From Candidatus Nealsoniibacteriota bacterium (GTDB lineage Bacteria > Patescibacteriota > Minisyncoccia > Minisyncoccales > PWPS01): a DNA stretch of 43,366 nucleotides. The DNA is taken from positions 1 through 43,366 of the forward strand of contig PUMP01000001.1 of assembly GCA_003551425.1 (NCBI GenBank), in the 5' to 3' direction. The position numbers were made by a program, and so were the translations under genes. The notes below the pieces were generated by a model, which was not told the DNA's origin, made no database searches, and saw nothing but the letters and a program-made list of their open reading frames with translations. Every line of letters starts with the position of its first letter. Within the stretch, counting starts at the first letter, position 1. Shown piece after piece: positions 1 to 9,613 of this stretch.

Positions 1-757
1 AAAAACATCTATACCACTCACAATCCTCCCCCGCAACCACTTTGTAATTATCATTGACTCTTTGAATGTCGTAGTAAGCACCAACGTCTTTCAAGGTAAG
101 AGGAATGGGAGGAATAAGATTGGTGAAATAAAAAACATTCATTAATATGAAGATAGCCATAATGCTAACTCCATATTTCCTTTTCTTTTCTCTTATGGGT
201 AAACTGTGAGGAGAAAGTAATTGCAAAAAGAGATAGATCAAAAGCAAGCTTAAAAATCCGCTTAAAAGAAAAACTGCAACACTTAAATTCTTAAAAATAT
301 GAGGAAAGATAAGGTTGGTATAAGAAAAGATGGCAAAAAAATAAACGCTTATATGAATTTCCGGTCGGACATTATATTTTCTAAAAACCTCGTTTCCTAT
401 CATTAAAAAGACCAGCATAAAGATAAAAGGCCAGCTTGCCGCAACAGATCCACTGTGAGAGTAAAAGATCAAAAAAGCACTAAAAAGAACTCCGAATGAA
501 TACTGCAAGACAAGGGGAGATAAAAGACGGGCATAAGAAAAAAAGCGTCTTGGAGATATAATGGTGTTATAAACATTAATAATCGTGATCGCTCCTCCAA
601 TAAGAAGCAAATGACCAAAAAGAAGGGTCATCGCCAGCGGGAAATTAATAAAACGAAAGGTCAAGACATCGGTAATAAAACCAAAAACCAAAGCACCCGG
701 TATTAAATACCTTTCGTATTTATCATAAAAACGTTTAAGCTTTTTTAATCTTTCCAT
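1..757 (-). CDS. Polytopic membrane protein, DUF2914-like; 3' end runs off the window
   Basis: Hand translation on minus strand from ATG at 757: MERLKKLKRFYDKYERYLIPGALVFGFITDVLTFRFINFPLAMTLLFGHLLLIGGAITIINVYNT..., ending ...LKDVGAYYDIQRVNDNYKVVAGEDCEWYRCF; absent from ORF track because no stop lies in the window. Confidence 0.75.
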   Translation of the reverse strand, partial: MERLKKLKRFYDKYERYLIPGALVFGFITDVLTFRFINFPLAMTLLFGHLLLIGGAITIINVYNTIISPRRFFSYARLLSPLVLQYSFGVLFSAFLIFYSHSGSVAASWPFIFMLVFLMIGNEVFRKYNVRPEIHISVYFFAIFSYTNLIFPHIFKNLSVAVFLLSGFLSLLLIYLFLQLLSPHSLPIREKKRKYGVSIMAIFILMNVFYFTNLIPPIPLTLKDVGAYYDIQRVNDNYKVVAGEDCEWYRCF

Positions 758-1719
758 TTTTTCTCTCTTATTAATTCTTCCAACAAGTTAAAAAATAAAG
801 CAATGCTTTTGTCTTCAATAATAGATATCGGCATCGCTTCTATGCCCATTTTTTCGAATTCTTTCACCAAAGAATTAACGGTACTTTCGGAGACTTCGTC
901 TTTTTTACTTATAAAAACATACTCTTTCTTTTCCAGTAATTCTTCGCTGTGTGCGCCGATCTCTTCACGAATCGTTTTATAATCTTCAATGGGAGAAGAA
1001 GAATCAGCGGCAATAAGATGAAATAAAATTCTAGTACGCTCTATGTGACGTAAAAACTTAAACCCAAGCCCTTTCCCCTCCGATGCGCCTTTTATAAGCC
1101 CCGGAATATCGGCAAGTATAAGCTCGTTGTAAACCCCCAGATTCGGCTCCAGAGTAGTAAAGCGATAATTGGCGACCTTGCTTTTTGCACGCGTTAGCTG
1201 ATTTAGCAAGCTGGACTTTCCTACATTGGGAAGACCGATAAGGCCAATATCAGCAATTAACTTTAATTCAAAACGTATTTGGAAAGATTGCCCGGATACT
1301 CCACTTTCCGCCTTTTGAGGACTGGTATTGGTTGAAGATCTGAAATAAAAATTTCCCCTTCCTCCTTTCCCTCCCTTCGCAACTATCTTTTCTTCATTTA
1401 TTTTGGTTATCTCAAGCATCTCTCCGGTGTCAAGATTACACACAACCGTTCCCACAGGAACAAAAAGAAACAAATCATCTCCCGCTTTCCCGGATCGGCA
1501 CTGAGGTTCTCCCGGTTTTCCATCTTCCGCTTCAAATTCTTTTTGAAAACGAAATCTGCTGAGCGCGCCAAGGTCGGAAACTCCCCGGACAAGCACATCT
1601 CCTCCCTTCCCTCCTTCTCCTCCGGTAGGACCAAGTGATTTTGCCTCCTTGTTAAAAAAGACAGCTCCATCCCCTCCCTTCCCGGCGGTAATCTTTATTT
1701 TCACATCATCTATAAACAT
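745..1719 (-). CDS. obg: GTPase Obg/CgtA
   Basis: Obg N-terminal Gly-rich fold (MFIDDVKIKITAGKGGDGAVFFNKEA) and G1 motif GLPNVGKSSLLN, DIPGLIKGASEGKGLG. Confidence 0.97.
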   Translation of the reverse strand: MFIDDVKIKITAGKGGDGAVFFNKEAKSLGPTGGEGGKGGDVLVRGVSDLGALSRFRFQKEFEAEDGKPGEPQCRSGKAGDDLFLFVPVGTVVCNLDTGEMLEITKINEEKIVAKGGKGGRGNFYFRSSTNTSPQKAESGVSGQSFQIRFELKLIADIGLIGLPNVGKSSLLNQLTRAKSKVANYRFTTLEPNLGVYNELILADIPGLIKGASEGKGLGFKFLRHIERTRILFHLIAADSSSPIEDYKTIREEIGAHSEELLEKKEYVFISKKDEVSESTVNSLVKEFEKMGIEAMPISIIEDKSIALFFNLLEELIREKKWKD

Positions 1720-1814
1720 ATATAAAATACTTTATCACTGAAAGCATCATATTGCCACATTTAAAATCTCCCCCTTCTAGAGGGGAAGAAATAAGAGATA
1801 AAAATCAAGTTAAT

Positions 1815-2258
1815 TTAAAATTCACACCCGACCTCTCTTGCCAGCTCTTCAGGATACCTGTTGCTTCTGCATAACCTCCCATCAATTTGTATTTCGGGAA
1901 CGGCTGTTTCGATCATTTCCTCGCTGCATCTTTCTTCTTCTTTCGTACACTCTACATAAATAGGATCAATAATTTCGTATCCTCCAAATTCTTCTACCAA
2001 GCTCGAACAAGCGGGACACCATTCAGAGCCATAGATTACCACTCCTTTTTCTTTTAGGCAATCCACAAGCTCAATCATTTCTTCTTCTGTTATTTCTTCT
2101 TCCGAAGTGGTTGTCTCAAAAGAAGCTATGCTTGCTTGCCCATTACTATCTAAATTCGCAACAAAAAGAGCTCCTCCGATGATAAATAGTCCTATTATTA
2201 TAGCCAGTATGTTTTTTTTCATATTTTTCTTATAATTTTTACCTTTATAAGATATCAT
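1815..2258 (-). CDS. Membrane-anchored thioredoxin-like protein with CPAC motif; likely true start is the internal MKKNILAIIIG near 2221
   Basis: N-terminal TM segment, then GSEWCPACSSLVEEF; a TTGAAA-N17-TATAAA promoter appears to overlap the first codons of the long ORF. Confidence 0.7.
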   Translation of the reverse strand: MISYKGKNYKKNMKKNILAIIIGLFIIGGALFVANLDSNGQASIASFETTTSEEEITEEEMIELVDCLKEKGVVIYGSEWCPACSSLVEEFGGYEIIDPIYVECTKEEERCSEEMIETAVPEIQIDGRLCRSNRYPEELAREVGCEF

Positions 2259-2279
2259 AATTCCTCTTTCAAGTAAATA

Positions 2280-2304
2280 GAGCGCTGTTAAAAAACAGCG
2301 CCCA
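2280..2304 (-). terminator. Hairpin GCGCTGTTTTTTAACAGCGC containing the stop codon of the 2288-2749 CDS
   Basis: 8-bp perfect stem; the TAA stop lies in the loop/3' arm. Confidence 0.5.
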
Positions 2305-2749
2305 ATAATCTTTTTTCGATCTTTTGTCTTGTGTCTCTTGGTATTGTGTCTCTTGTATATTCTAGCAGTTTCATTACTTCAACATCATCTACAGGATTCA
2401 CCTTGTAGAGATGTTTTACAAACCTATTTTTTATCAGCCTCTGTCTATTTTCTTTATCAATATTTTCCAAGACAGCAATTCCGTCCCGGAAATGCCCCTT
2501 TTTGATAAGCCAAGAAGCAAGACTTATCGAGAGTATTTCCCTTATTTCTTTATTGGACTCTTCCACAAGAGCCTCTATTGCTATCTCTACTTTACCTCTT
2601 CTTAGAAGCTTCCCCATATGATGTCCGGCCCTTAAATCACCTCGCATCATCTTTTGCTTCATCTTGCTTAAGTCTATTCTGCTAAAAAAATCCAAGAATA
2701 TAACCTCCCTAAGATCGATTTTAAATAAAGAACAACTTTGCTTTTCCAT
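2288..2749 (-). CDS. Hypothetical protein, 153 aa, helical
   Basis: Intact ORF with terminator hairpin at its 3' end. Confidence 0.6.
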   Translation of the reverse strand: MEKQSCSLFKIDLREVIFLDFFSRIDLSKMKQKMMRGDLRAGHHMGKLLRRGKVEIAIEALVEESNKEIREILSISLASWLIKKGHFRDGIAVLENIDKENRQRLIKNRFVKHLYKVNPVDDVEVMKLLEYTRDTIPRDTRQKIEKRLLGAVF

Positions 2750-2819
2750 ACTGTACCATAAAAATAAAAATATGTAAAGGCTTGCTTACTCTCTTTTTTT
2801 AAGTTAAGTTAATAAGGAT

Positions 2820-3386
2820 ATGTTAAAGCATACAGAAATCAAAAAGGGCAGATTAATTGTTTTAAACAACGATCCTTATGAGGTTATCGATTACTCTCAT
2901 AAAGTAAAGGGACGAGGAAGTTCTGTTGTGCAAACACGCCTTAAGAATATGCGCACCGGAAGAGTGTTGCAAAAGTCATTTCATCCCGGTGACGAAGTAG
3001 AGGAAGCAGAGATAGAAAAATTGGAAGCACGGTTTGTCTACGCCAATCGCGGAAAGTGCGTTTTTCACAAGGAAGGAGATCCTTCAAAGCGCTTTATTCT
3101 TTCTAAGGAACAAATAGAAGATAAGCTTGATTATCTTGTGAGCAACACTCTTGTCACCGCGCTTCTTTTCGAAGAAAAAATAATCGGCATTTCTATTCCC
3201 GTAAAAATAAATTTAAAAGTAAAAGAAGCTCCTCCGGGAATAAAAGGAAACAGCGCAGAGGGAGGAACAAAAACAGTAACTCTTGAGACCGGGAAAGTCA
3301 TAAACACTCCCCTCTTTATAAAAGAAGGAGATGTTGTAGAGGTAAATACAGAGACAGGAGAGTACGTAAGAAGAGCTAAAGAGTAA
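2820..3386 (+). CDS. efp: Translation elongation factor P
   Basis: EF-P KOW/OB domains: IKKGRLIVLNNDPYEVIDYSHKVKGRGSSVVQTRLKN... GDVVEVNTETGEYVRRAKE. Confidence 0.96.
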   Translation: MLKHTEIKKGRLIVLNNDPYEVIDYSHKVKGRGSSVVQTRLKNMRTGRVLQKSFHPGDEVEEAEIEKLEARFVYANRGKCVFHKEGDPSKRFILSKEQIEDKLDYLVSNTLVTALLFEEKIIGISIPVKINLKVKEAPPGIKGNSAEGGTKTVTLETGKVINTPLFIKEGDVVEVNTETGEYVRRAKE

Positions 3387-5301
3387 TATTTTCGTCACAA
3401 GAAAGGTAAGTTCCTTCTTTTTTTACAAATTGAAAGAATCTTTTAAAGACAGGGTGAGAAGAAAGAGTGCTTGAATCCCCTATAACAACAAGCTTTCTTT
3501 TTGCCCTGGTAAGAGAAACATTCAATCTTCTCATATCGGCAAGAAAACCGATTCTCTTTTCTTTGTTACTGCGCACTAAAGAAAGAATAATTATTTCTCT
3601 TTCCTGCCCTTGATACCCGTCCACGGTATGAGTTTTAACATTTGTTAGTTGACGCAAAAACTCCACTTGATCTTCATAAGGAGCGATGACTCCTATTTGA
3701 TCCTCCTTTGCTCCCGCCGCAAAAAGTTTTGAAACCACTTCTCTTACTGCCTCTCCTTCCAGCTTGTTGAAATAAGAGAAAGAGTCTTTTTTTTGCTCTT
3801 CAAAACGATTTAAAGAAGACTTCGTATCTATGAAAACAAAAGGAAAAGTCTCTTCCTTTATTCCCAAATCGGAAAGCCTTATATTCTCTATCTCTGAAAA
3901 AGGCTTTATTTTCCCTCCGTAAAATTCACTACTGGGGAACTTCATCAAAGATTTATTCATCCTGTACTCCGTATCAAGCAGCTTTGAAAAAGAGGGATGC
4001 CGCTTAATTAGCCCCTCAAACAAAGTTACACTAAGATCTTCTGTTTCCTCACCTATCACTGTCGGAGGGAGTTGTTTGTGATCTCCGGCAAGAACAAATT
4101 GAGAGCATTTAGAGAGCGGAATAAGCGTGCTGGGAATTGTCGCTTGGGACGCCTCGTCAATTATTGCTATATCAAAGTTAACTTCGTCCAATAACTCTAT
4201 AGCGGAAGAAGAGTTCGTGGATAATATTATTTCCGCCCTACTTGCAACGCGATGAGCTATCTCTTCTTCCATCGCCCTCATCCCCTCAAAATAACCGTCT
4301 GCTTTCTCTTTCAAAGAAAGCCACTTTGCCATGGAAGAGACTTCTCCTTTAGAGACCCCTCTCCTTCCCTTCCCCTGATAGTCAAGCTTCATTATTTCTT
4401 TATCACTCATCCCTCTTCTTTTAGATGGAGCCGGTTTTTTATATTTCTTTTGTTCTTCTATTAATTTTTCTCCTTCTTCTTTTAATTTATAAACGGAAGA
4501 ATAGTCTTTCTCGCTTTCCACCAAGAAAGAAAGGGTATGTTTTTTCAACTTTTCATTTACACGTGCCGGATGACCGATTCTTACTATCTTCGCTTTGCCC
4601 GCCAACCCTTCTAAAAGATTATCCACCGCCACATTACTTTCCGCGGCAACAAGCACCTTTTTGCCTCTTCTTGCCTCTTGCAAGGCAATTTCACTTATTG
4701 TCTTTGTTTTTCCCGTTCCAAAAGGTCCGTGAATCAGAAAAAAACTGCCGGCAGAAAGAGCGGAAGAAACCGCTTCTCTTTGTTTTTTATTTAGCTTCTC
4801 GTCTATAAAAGAGACCTCTCTTTCAGAAAACGGTTTCGGATCCTTTTCTCCCGTAAAATAATCAAGAACTTGATCGCCTTCCTTTGTCATATTATCCAAT
4901 ACCTCTTTCATCCTGCGAAAAGTGGTATCGTTTACATAAAGGTCAATGCGAATCTCCTTTAAAGGAAAAGAAGGTGCTTCTTTTATCGCTATAATTAAAA
5001 ACCTGCCTCCTACGGCAGTTACTGTTGAAGAAAATCCTTTTCCCAAAGGATCTCCTTTGCTCAGCAAAACTTCGTCTCCCACCGCTATCTCTGTTACAAT
5101 TTCAGAGTTTCTTCCCAATTTTATTAGCTTATAACCAAGCTCTTCTCCTATTACTCTTCCACGAAGCCCTAAAATCGCTCTTCCCTTTTTCTCTCTTTCC
5201 TTTCCGGAGAGAGAACGTATTTCATCTTCTTGCTCTTTCATCTCCGCCTCCCTCTCCTTTACGATCATCCACTTTAATTTTTCAATAAGATTATCTTTCA
5301 T
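3376..5301 (-). CDS. Superfamily 1 DNA/RNA helicase, IGHMBP2/AAA_11-AAA_12 type
   Basis: Walker A IHGPFGTGKTKT, DEASQA, QFVLAGDHKQLPPT, TVDGYQGQEREIIILSLVRSN. Confidence 0.92.
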   Translation of the reverse strand: MKDNLIEKLKWMIVKEREAEMKEQEDEIRSLSGKEREKKGRAILGLRGRVIGEELGYKLIKLGRNSEIVTEIAVGDEVLLSKGDPLGKGFSSTVTAVGGRFLIIAIKEAPSFPLKEIRIDLYVNDTTFRRMKEVLDNMTKEGDQVLDYFTGEKDPKPFSEREVSFIDEKLNKKQREAVSSALSAGSFFLIHGPFGTGKTKTISEIALQEARRGKKVLVAAESNVAVDNLLEGLAGKAKIVRIGHPARVNEKLKKHTLSFLVESEKDYSSVYKLKEEGEKLIEEQKKYKKPAPSKRRGMSDKEIMKLDYQGKGRRGVSKGEVSSMAKWLSLKEKADGYFEGMRAMEEEIAHRVASRAEIILSTNSSSAIELLDEVNFDIAIIDEASQATIPSTLIPLSKCSQFVLAGDHKQLPPTVIGEETEDLSVTLFEGLIKRHPSFSKLLDTEYRMNKSLMKFPSSEFYGGKIKPFSEIENIRLSDLGIKEETFPFVFIDTKSSLNRFEEQKKDSFSYFNKLEGEAVREVVSKLFAAGAKEDQIGVIAPYEDQVEFLRQLTNVKTHTVDGYQGQEREIIILSLVRSNKEKRIGFLADMRRLNVSLTRAKRKLVVIGDSSTLSSHPVFKRFFQFVKKEGTYLSCDENITL

Positions 5302-5745
5302 TCAAAAAAGTTTTTTCGCTTTTCCTTCTTCGTCCAAAATTTCATTAACCAAACGATCGGCCTCTTTATTAGAATTACGAGAAACCGTTTTAAATTTTAC
5401 TTTTTTAAAATCAAGACATAGGTTCCATAATTTCAAGAAAAGAGGTTGCAGCTTTTCATTTTCTATCTTGTACCTCCCTTGCATCTGATTTACAAGAAGC
5501 TCCGAGTCAGAGCAAAAAGTAACCTCCATTTCTTTGGCAAGGCTTTTACCAAACTGAGATTTAAACTTTTCCAAAGCCAGAATTGCTGCTTCATACTCCG
5601 CTTGATTGTTGGTTAGACTATCCCCAAGGTACTTTTTATATTCTTTTATTATCTCCTTTTTTTCGTTATAAAAAACCACTCCTGCTGCCGCCGGTCCGGG
5701 ATTTCCTCTTGCCCCTCCGTCAGTGTAAATAATTATTTTTTTCAT
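5302..5745 (-). CDS. rnhA: Ribonuclease HI family protein
   Basis: YTDGGARGNPGPAAAGVV, NNQAEYEAAILAL, SDSELLVNQMQGRYK, EADRLVNEI. Confidence 0.93.
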   Translation of the reverse strand: MKKIIIYTDGGARGNPGPAAAGVVFYNEKKEIIKEYKKYLGDSLTNNQAEYEAAILALEKFKSQFGKSLAKEMEVTFCSDSELLVNQMQGRYKIENEKLQPLFLKLWNLCLDFKKVKFKTVSRNSNKEADRLVNEILDEEGKAKKLF

Positions 5746-6859
5746 TAAAGTAATTAATTAAACATTTTTTAAATTTTTCTATATTTTCCTTTCTTACCTT
5801 AAATCCTGCGGCAACCGGATGCCCTCCGTAAGTCTCCAAATAATCTTTACAATGGTCCATTGCTTCCACTGCGTCATATCCGGAAGGAACTCTTGCCGAA
5901 CCACTGTTAAATTCCCCTTCATTAGCACACAAAAATATAGGCTTCTTGTGCTTCCTAATAATCCTTGAAGCGATTGATCCGGCAGAATGAGACAAGAAAT
6001 CACCTTCTTCAAAAATAACTACATCTTCTTCCGATACTCTTTGTAATATCTCTTCCGCAGCACTGTCAATCTCTTTTTGCCGCAACCTGTAATCTTTTTC
6101 AAGTATCCCTAAGATTCTCTCTATCTCTTTTTTTTCCTTTGTGTTAAGTAAAAGAAAACAATCGTTAACGCTTCCTCTGGACTTGGTTATGTTCATTAAA
6201 GACACCGCTTTTTCTACAAAATTTTCCCCGATATGTTCTCTCATAAAAGAAAAAGGGGCTTCTTTAGAACTTAAGAGAAGAGGCACCCCCTCGTCAAGAA
6301 TCTCTTTGTTGTCTTCTTTTTGCGGAACCATATCCGCAATTATCGCTAAAGAAGTAAGCATTAAAAAACGGTCTTTAGTCTCACGGAAATCATCTCCAAG
6401 AATCTCTTTTACCAGCTTAAAAACAATCACTGCATTAGCAACTCTTTTAAAAGGATAGTCGTCCCCCTCTTGCATTGGATCCAGAATAATAGAAGCTTCC
6501 GGCAACAAGGAAAGTGTTTTGTGATGATCTACAATAATAACTTCAAACCCCTGTTTCTTCGCTTCTCTGGCTCCTTCAAAATTTGTTATGCCGCAATCAA
6601 GAGAAACAAGAAGGGCCGGAGACTCCTTTTTAATGGACAAAACCGCTTCCTTGGAGAGGCCGTATCCCCGCTTCTCCCTGTCAGAAAGATAAACAGATGG
6701 ACTTAATCCGTATTTTTCAATGGTTTCCTTTAAGAGAATAGCAGAGGTTACACCGTCCAGGTCGGAGTCACCGTAAAGTACAATATTTTCTTTTCTTTCT
6801 ATCGCTTTCTTAATTCTCTCAGCTGCTTTTTTCAAGTTTTTCATATAATAAAGCCTCAA
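5720..6859 (-). CDS. DHH-family (RecJ-like) exonuclease/phosphoesterase; likely start is internal MKNLKK at 6844
   Basis: YGDSDLDGVTSAILL, SLDCGI, IIVDHHK and GGHPVAAGF (DHHA1). Confidence 0.9.
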   Translation of the reverse strand: MRLYYMKNLKKAAERIKKAIERKENIVLYGDSDLDGVTSAILLKETIEKYGLSPSVYLSDREKRGYGLSKEAVLSIKKESPALLVSLDCGITNFEGAREAKKQGFEVIIVDHHKTLSLLPEASIILDPMQEGDDYPFKRVANAVIVFKLVKEILGDDFRETKDRFLMLTSLAIIADMVPQKEDNKEILDEGVPLLLSSKEAPFSFMREHIGENFVEKAVSLMNITKSRGSVNDCFLLLNTKEKKEIERILGILEKDYRLRQKEIDSAAEEILQRVSEEDVVIFEEGDFLSHSAGSIASRIIRKHKKPIFLCANEGEFNSGSARVPSGYDAVEAMDHCKDYLETYGGHPVAAGFKVRKENIEKFKKCLINYFNEKNNYLH

Positions 6860-8045
6860 CGCCGGGCATAGGCCCTTTGCTCATATAATTAAGAAGAGCG
6901 CCTCCTCCACAAGAAATGTGATCTATTTTATCCGAAAAACCAAATTTCAAAATAGCGTTGCTTGTGTCCCCTCCTCCTATAATTTTCACCGCTCCGTGAT
7001 TGCGTGCAATCTCCGCAGCGATCTCATGGGTTCCTTTGCTAAATCTTTTTTCTTCAAAATAACCCATCGGACCGGCCCAAATAATAGTTCTTGCGTCTCT
7101 TATGATCTCTTTATACATTTTCCTCGTCTCCGTACCGATATCAAGAATATCTTCTTCCTGTCGCAGTCTTCCGGGAGCGGTTTCGCGAACATACGCCTCT
7201 CCGGTTTTATCAGAAGAAACACTTACATCCAGCGGAAGATGCAGTTTAGGAGAAGTGATCTCCATCTTCTCCACTACATCTACTATGTCCTCACTTGGCC
7301 AAGGACTGCTTAAATTTATCTTTTTAACAGCAAGGATGGTATCTACAATCTTCCCTCCGATAAGAACATGATCTGCTTCTTTCAAGAAGTAATTTATAAC
7401 CTTTATTTTTGATTTTATTTTTGCTCCTCCGATAATAACAACCACGGGACTTTCCGGATTTTTCTGTACTCTGCTTAATACCCTGAGCTCCTTTTCCATC
7501 ATAATACCGGCAGCACTCGGTATAAAGCGGGGAAGAAGCACCATAGAAGCGTGCTCTCTGTGAGCCACGGAAAAAGCGTCATTAATATAAACATCGGCCA
7601 AAGAAGCAAGCTCTTTGGCAAATTCTTCTAAGCAACCCTCTTCTCCTTCATGAAAACGCAGGTTCTCCAAAAGAAGAACATCTTTTTCTTTCATCTTGGC
7701 AATTTCCTTTTTTACATTTTCTCCAATACAATCATTTACAAACTTAACATCCCTTTTAAGCAAGGAAGAAAGCCTGTCTTTCGCCACGACAAGACTTCCC
7801 TCTTTCAAGGATCGGGAAAACAAACGGCCCCAAAAAGATCTTTTTTCTCCTTTTAAGGGTTTTGGGGAACGATGACTGATAATAATGACTTTTGCTTTAT
7901 TTTCCAATAAATAATTAATTGTCGGCAGTACTTGCCTTAACCGCATATCATTGGCAATCTTTCCGTTTTTTCCCAAGGGGACATTAAAGTCAACTCTTAA
8001 TAAGACATACTTTTTTTTGACCTCAATTTGATCTATATAGCGCAT
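6819..8045 (-). CDS. pgk: Phosphoglycerate kinase
   Basis: VLLRVDFNVPLG, LLLENLRFHEGEE, VVIIGGAKIKSKI, IIGGGDTSNAI, ISCGGGALLNYM. Confidence 0.96.
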   Translation of the reverse strand: MRYIDQIEVKKKYVLLRVDFNVPLGKNGKIANDMRLRQVLPTINYLLENKAKVIIISHRSPKPLKGEKRSFWGRLFSRSLKEGSLVVAKDRLSSLLKRDVKFVNDCIGENVKKEIAKMKEKDVLLLENLRFHEGEEGCLEEFAKELASLADVYINDAFSVAHREHASMVLLPRFIPSAAGIMMEKELRVLSRVQKNPESPVVVIIGGAKIKSKIKVINYFLKEADHVLIGGKIVDTILAVKKINLSSPWPSEDIVDVVEKMEITSPKLHLPLDVSVSSDKTGEAYVRETAPGRLRQEEDILDIGTETRKMYKEIIRDARTIIWAGPMGYFEEKRFSKGTHEIAAEIARNHGAVKIIGGGDTSNAILKFGFSDKIDHISCGGGALLNYMSKGPMPGVEALLYEKLEKSS

Positions 8046-8048
8046 ATT

Positions 8049-9605
8049 TTATTTTCTTTTTAAAGCTTCTCGAAGAGCTTCTTTTAATTTATTAATATTG
8101 CCACCCTCTTTCTTCTTCTCTCCACTTAACGCTTCTTTCAGAGAGAGACTTTTCTTCTCTTCTTTGGGGGCTTTTTCTTTTTTCCTACAAGTCTTACAAA
8201 AAGTAGGCCTTGATTCATCGGGAAGAAAAGGAACTTTTGTTTTTTTACCACAACGTGAGCAAAGCGCATCATATAACTCTTGCTCTTTCGAGTCCACCGG
8301 TTTTTGTAATTGATCGTCAAGCCATCTCTTCAGTTTTTCCTCCAACCTTGTTCTCTCCGTGGCATATCTTTCTCCGGAAACTTTAATAATTTTTTCTGCA
8401 ACCGTATCTTCGGGAATTTGTAACGGCGGTATGGTCTCCGCGGAAAAAGGTCTTCCCGATACTCCGTCTATCATTAGTTTTACATAAATATTCTTTTTGG
8501 GCAAATTTATAAAGTCCTCTATACTTACATCCGGCACAAACTCTTTTTCTAAAACCTCGGCGTCTTCCGAACCGACACGAAAAGAGATAATAGTACCCAC
8601 ATTTCCAAAGATAGCATCTTTCATATAATCACCGGACTTATCATACTCTTCCAACTGTCCTATATACTGATGGCTTAAGGTAAGAGAAAGTCGATATTTT
8701 CTTGCCTCGGAAAGAATATCTACAAAAGATCGCGTGGCAAAATTCTGAAACTCATCTATGTAAAGAAAGAAGTCTTTTCTTTCTTCCTCCGGAATATCAA
8801 CCCTTGCCATAGCGGCAAGTTGGAGTTTAGTAATAAGCAGCCCTCCCAGGAGAGTGGACTTGTCCTCTCCTATCTTACCTTTGGACAAATTCAAAATTAA
8901 AATCTTTCGATTATCCATTATCTCCTGCATATCAATTGTAGATTTGACTTGCCCTACAATATTACGAATTAAGGGAGAAGATATAAATTGCCCCACCTTG
9001 TTTTGAATGGGAGCCATAGCCTCCGTTGCGTACTGCTTGCTCCAGCTGGCAAACTCTTTTTTCCAGAAAGCTTTCACTACCGGATCGGTTGTTTTTTCCA
9101 CTACCTTTTCTCGAAACTCCGCATCAAACATCATGCGGTTTATTCCGAGAAGTGTGGAGTTAGGATAGTCCAGGAGAGCAAGAATGGTATTATTTAGAAT
9201 ATACTCCATTCGTGCCGACCAAACATCCGGCCACATTTTCTTAAAAACCCCCATTAATCCGGAGGCTACCAGATGACGATACTCTTTATCAACACTTTCC
9301 ATAACATTAAAACCAATAGCTTTGTCCGTGTCCGCCGGATTAAAATAGATCACATCATTTATACGAGAGGAAGGAACATAGTTCAGCAGATTTCTTGCCG
9401 CTTCCCCGTGTGGATCGACAAACCCGACTCCGTCACCTCTTTGTATATCTTGTATCGCCATATTCTCTAAAAGAACCGTCTTTCCCATCCCCGTTTTACC
9501 TATTGAATAAATATGGCGCCTGCGATCATCTCTTTTAATACCAAACTTCCGCCTTTTATTACGGTAATTGGTATATCCTAAATATGTGATATCGTTTTCA
9601 TTCAT
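8049..9605 (-). CDS. TraG/VirD4/HerA-like ATPase (type IV secretion coupling-protein-like)
   Basis: Walker A IYSIGKTGMGKTVLLENMA, GVGFVDPHGEAA, FFLYIDEFQNFAT; C-terminal zinc ribbon CSRCGKK...CKTC. Confidence 0.85.
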   Translation of the reverse strand: MNENDITYLGYTNYRNKRRKFGIKRDDRRRHIYSIGKTGMGKTVLLENMAIQDIQRGDGVGFVDPHGEAARNLLNYVPSSRINDVIYFNPADTDKAIGFNVMESVDKEYRHLVASGLMGVFKKMWPDVWSARMEYILNNTILALLDYPNSTLLGINRMMFDAEFREKVVEKTTDPVVKAFWKKEFASWSKQYATEAMAPIQNKVGQFISSPLIRNIVGQVKSTIDMQEIMDNRKILILNLSKGKIGEDKSTLLGGLLITKLQLAAMARVDIPEEERKDFFLYIDEFQNFATRSFVDILSEARKYRLSLTLSHQYIGQLEEYDKSGDYMKDAIFGNVGTIISFRVGSEDAEVLEKEFVPDVSIEDFINLPKKNIYVKLMIDGVSGRPFSAETIPPLQIPEDTVAEKIIKVSGERYATERTRLEEKLKRWLDDQLQKPVDSKEQELYDALCSRCGKKTKVPFLPDESRPTFCKTCRKKEKAPKEEKKSLSLKEALSGEKKKEGGNINKLKEALREALKRK

Positions 9606-9613
9606 AATTTTAG

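Noticed and set aside
4252-5288. Plus-strand ORFs inside the helicase gene
   Set aside because: Antisense shadow ORFs, low-complexity F/L/S-rich composition; helicase frame has clear motifs.
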